DNA of 64,000 bases from Valencia hispanica. Its lineage: Eukaryota; Chordata; Actinopteri; Cyprinodontiformes; Valenciidae. Under the pieces are notes generated by a model. That model was not told where the DNA came from, did no database searches, and saw only the letters and a program-made list of their open reading frames with translations. The translations under genes were made by a program, and so were the position numbers. Where the stretch lies: contig OY747701.1 in assembly GCA_963556495.2 (NCBI GenBank), positions 40,869,001-40,933,000 of the forward strand, given 5' to 3'. How positions within the stretch are numbered: position 1 is the first letter of the stretch; each line of letters begins with the position of its first letter. This document shows, one piece after another, positions 61,437 through 64,000 of this stretch.

Positions 61437-63134
61437 CTAAAGATGAGTGTCAGTGAACATGGTGTGCTCTTTTTTCACAGAACTTAAGGCCTTGATGGCA
61501 TCCACAAACTCATCTTCCTCCACATACTGAAAGAAAACACATAAGATCCAAACATGATGATGCTGTTGGCAGGACTGAAAAAGATACTCAAGTACTAGTA
61601 ACAAAATACAGGGTTTAATAGCTTCTAATGTATGTGATTACAAACATATCTCTTCCGTTTTCTAAAGTCAAAGTATCTGATTATGAAACTGTTTATAGCA
61701 CACAAGTTATAAGGTACAGTCTAATGTCTATTAGGGCTGTTTCACTTTAAAGTAGCTTCTCAGTGGTGTTTTTTAAATGCTGCAATGGGATTTTATGTGA
61801 CACACCAACTCACAGTAGCACATAATTGTGAAGTGGACGTATTCACCCCCCTTTAATATTAATAATAATAATGGCTTGCATTTGTATAGCGCTTGTCAAG
61901 ACCCTCAAAGCGCTTTACAACTCTATTCATTCAATCTCACATTCACACACTTGTGGAAGCAAACTCCGATTGTAGCCACAGCTGCCCTGGGTCTGATACT
62001 GCCTTAAAAGTCAACATGTGCTCAGTATAAATGCAGCTTTTCTATAAATGCCTCAGAGCTCTCTTAAGGCGTTTTCAAATGACACGCCATGGTGGCAAGG
62101 TGAGGCGCGGATAGTACATTATTTGTGCCGGCAAGCTTGATAGTAATATTATCGCAATACTGCCACAACGCTGGACTTACAGTATGAATGAACATCACAC
62201 CTTGATGATGTCATTATGATGTGTGGAATGTGCACTGAGCCCCGACCGGCAACACTATTAAAAATACATGTAAACATAGGGAGTTCATTTAGCATTTGAC
62301 AAACATCCCAAGCTTTTAACATCTCAACTGTTCAATCTAACGTCAGAAAACTAAGGAGGAGGGGCACAAAGAAAGCCATTTGGAATTGCTGTTTGCCACA
62401 AGCCTTCTAGAGGAAACTGCAAGCATTTGGAACAAAATGCTCTGATCAGATGAGACCAAAATGTAACTTTTTGACCTTGATGCACAGAGGTTAGTATGGT
62501 GGAAAACTACCATTGCACATACCTCAAACATACAAGCCAATGATGAAACATGGTGGTGGAAGCATTATGATGTGGTGACGTCTACCCCAAAAGATCTACA
62601 ATTGTCTTTGCAGAAAAGTATTGACTTTGAATACACTAGATTTTGTCTAATATAGATCACAATTAACATTTAAATTTATTTTAAAAATGAAGATCATTTG
62701 TAGACTTTCGCTCCATACTACTGTGTTGGTTTATCACATAAAATCTCCCAGAAACAAATGGAAATGTGTGGTTGTATAAATATTTTGAAAAGGCCCAGTA
62801 AGTTAAAGATCTTATGGTCTCAGCAAACCAAAGTAGGAAACTATAACCTGTAAAATCCAGCAGAATTAGACAATTGTGAAACTCCAGAGGGACTTATCTG
62901 TCATCAACAAAGAAACGTATGTTTGTTCCTCACCAGTCCAGAATCATGTCCCAGTGGGTTATCCCAGCATCCTTCCTCCATCATCAGTGACTTCCTGTCA
63001 ATCAGCTGACTGACGCTGCGGTGCAGGGAATGCTGGGAGTAGGCTTGAGTTAGGTCAGTCTGACTGGGAGCCCGCAGGACCGACATGGGGCTATAGCGTG
63101 AGCTGCTGCCAACAATCTTTGAGTCTGCCAGACC
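61437..63134 (-). CDS. ush2a: Usherin (ush2a), last two coding exons
   Basis: Usherin is a very large transmembrane protein of photoreceptors and hair-cell bundles. Only the cytoplasmic C-terminus is in the window: exon 63134-62934 (67 codons, starting GLADSKIVG) and the final exon 61526-61437 (29 codons plus stop). The penultimate exon carries the highly conserved SPMSVLRAPSQTDLTQAYSQ, followed by HRSVSQL. The last exon ends EHTMFTDTHL; the final four residues DTHL are the class I PDZ-binding motif known to bind whirlin and harmonin. Both exons have clean AG/GT borders and join in frame. The rest of the gene lies beyond the right edge. Identity is firm. The tail-to-tail position next to kctd3 matches human 1q41. 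Confidence 0.95.
61800..62790 (+). mobile_element. Tc1-like relic in the last ush2a intron
   Basis: The left part has eroded end sequence near 61800-61855 and a separate repeat segment (ATGGCTTGCATTTGTATAGC, then AAAGCGCTTTACAACTC). The coding remnant is TTTGCCACAAGCCTTCTAGA, then GATCAGATGAGACCAAAATG, then GATGAAACATGGTGGTGGAA. The right end is near AAATATTTTGAAAAGGCCCA. It is antisense to ush2a and all frames are broken. Confidence 0.55.
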
Positions 63135-63409
63135 CTGTGAGGTACAGTGTTGGTACAAGAGTGGTTGCTTGTTCGAAATCATTTTGACAAATACTTTCAT
63201 TACTATTAACACGTTTTATATGTAATCTGCAGAAACACTGAACTTGTTGTTTCTTGAAATCAAAAGGTAAACATAAACTCAGTTTGGGGAAGAATATGTT
63301 TTATCATACTCCTAAGTCGAACAGGGACACTACACTGCGCATGAACCCATGAGTCATAAATGTCAGGGTGTAGGGACATCATAAACTAAAGCTTCATTTT
63401 TGCTTATAA

Positions 63410-63545
63410 TTATCCATCCATCCATTGTTTAGATCTGTCCATCCTCTGCAGGGTTGCGGGGGGCTGGTGCCTATCTCCAGCATTCATCGGGCGAGAGACG
63501 GAGTACGCCCTGAGCAGGACACCAGTCCATCGCAGCTGCACTTAT
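63410..63545 (-). repeat. Interspersed repeat tail, reverse orientation
   Basis: ATCC units, then GTCCATCCTCTGCAGGGTTG, then GGTGCCTATCTCCAGCATTC and GACACCAGTCCATCGCAG. Same family as 8830-9038. Confidence 0.55.
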
Positions 63546-63635
63546 AATTATGGACGTCGCTTATAATTATGTAACAATATAAAATATGTTTATAGTATCA
63601 TATTATTGTTCCATTAAAGTGTAGAGTTTTACCCA

Positions 63636-64000
63636 CACTGCCCATCCCAAAAAAAGTCACACACTCTAATATTTCATAGGAGCCTCTTTAGCTTTGATTA
63701 CGGCACACATTCACTGTGGCATTGTTTGGATAAGCTGCTACAACGTCACAACCGGTCATCTCAAAGACTCTCAGCCGGGTTAAGGTCCAGAAACTGAGGT
63801 GGCCGATCCATGTGTGGAAATAACATCTCATCTCCTCCCTGAACCACTCTTTCACAATTTGAGCCCCGATTCATTCTGACATTGTCATCTAGGAAAATAC
63901 CTGTGCCATCAAGGAAGAAGAAATTCACAGATGGACTAATCTGGTCATTCAGTGTATTCAGGTAGTCAGTTGACTTTACCCCCCCCCGCCCCCCAAAAAA
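63636..64000 (-). mobile_element. Tc1-like relic cut by the window edge
   Basis: The left end has CCCATCCCAAAAAAAGTCAC. On the minus strand the text around 63760-63810 (CAGTTTCTGGACCTTAACCC) decodes to the DLNP block of Tc1-like transposases. The element continues past 64000. It lies in a ush2a intron. Confidence 0.5.

Overview
The window looks like a gene-bearing stretch of a ray-finned fish genome, most likely a percomorph teleost. Four vertebrate protein-coding genes with ordinary GT-AG introns can be read. The space between exons is AT-rich and full of teleost-type repeats: many Tc1-like elements at different stages of decay, hAT and TTAA-target elements, L2-like, Rex1-like and L1-type LINE fragments, and (TA)n and (GGAT)n arrays. 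The species cannot be named from the sequence alone. No prokaryotic, organellar, CRISPR, rRNA or tRNA feature was seen.

Layout, left to right. krtcap3 (minus strand, 2014-10707) encodes a small four-pass membrane protein in six coding exons. nrbp1 (minus, 15879-31236) encodes the pseudokinase nuclear receptor binding protein 1 in 17 coding exons, 521 codons. kctd3 (plus, 33035-52954) encodes a BTB plus WD-like propeller protein in 19 coding exons, 836 codons. ush2a (minus, 61437-63134 and beyond the right edge) contributes only its last two coding exons, ending in a PDZ-binding tail. All exon boundaries were placed by hand from splice dinucleotides, reading phase and family similarity. Every reading phase closes.

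nrbp1 and kctd3 are head to head across 1.8 kb that holds a GC-box array. kctd3 and ush2a are tail to tail. In human, KRTCAP3-NRBP1 (2p23) and KCTD3-USH2A (1q41) are two separate neighbour pairs; here all four are linked. The genes do not form an operon or pathway. Shared promoter space between nrbp1 and kctd3 is the only regulatory link the sequence suggests.

The mobile elements record a layered history. kctd3 intron 12 holds an older Tc1-like element that was split by both a hAT element (8-bp target duplication) and a second Tc1-like element. kctd3 intron 5 holds a 5'-truncated L1-type LINE with a 14-bp target duplication and 730 uninterrupted codons. Downstream of kctd3 a TTAA-target element sits inside a Tc1 relic, and a nearly intact Tc1-like element follows. 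I found no convincing new biological system. The most notable items are the intact L1 reading frame, the nested insertions, the BED-finger element in intron 15 and the four-gene linkage.
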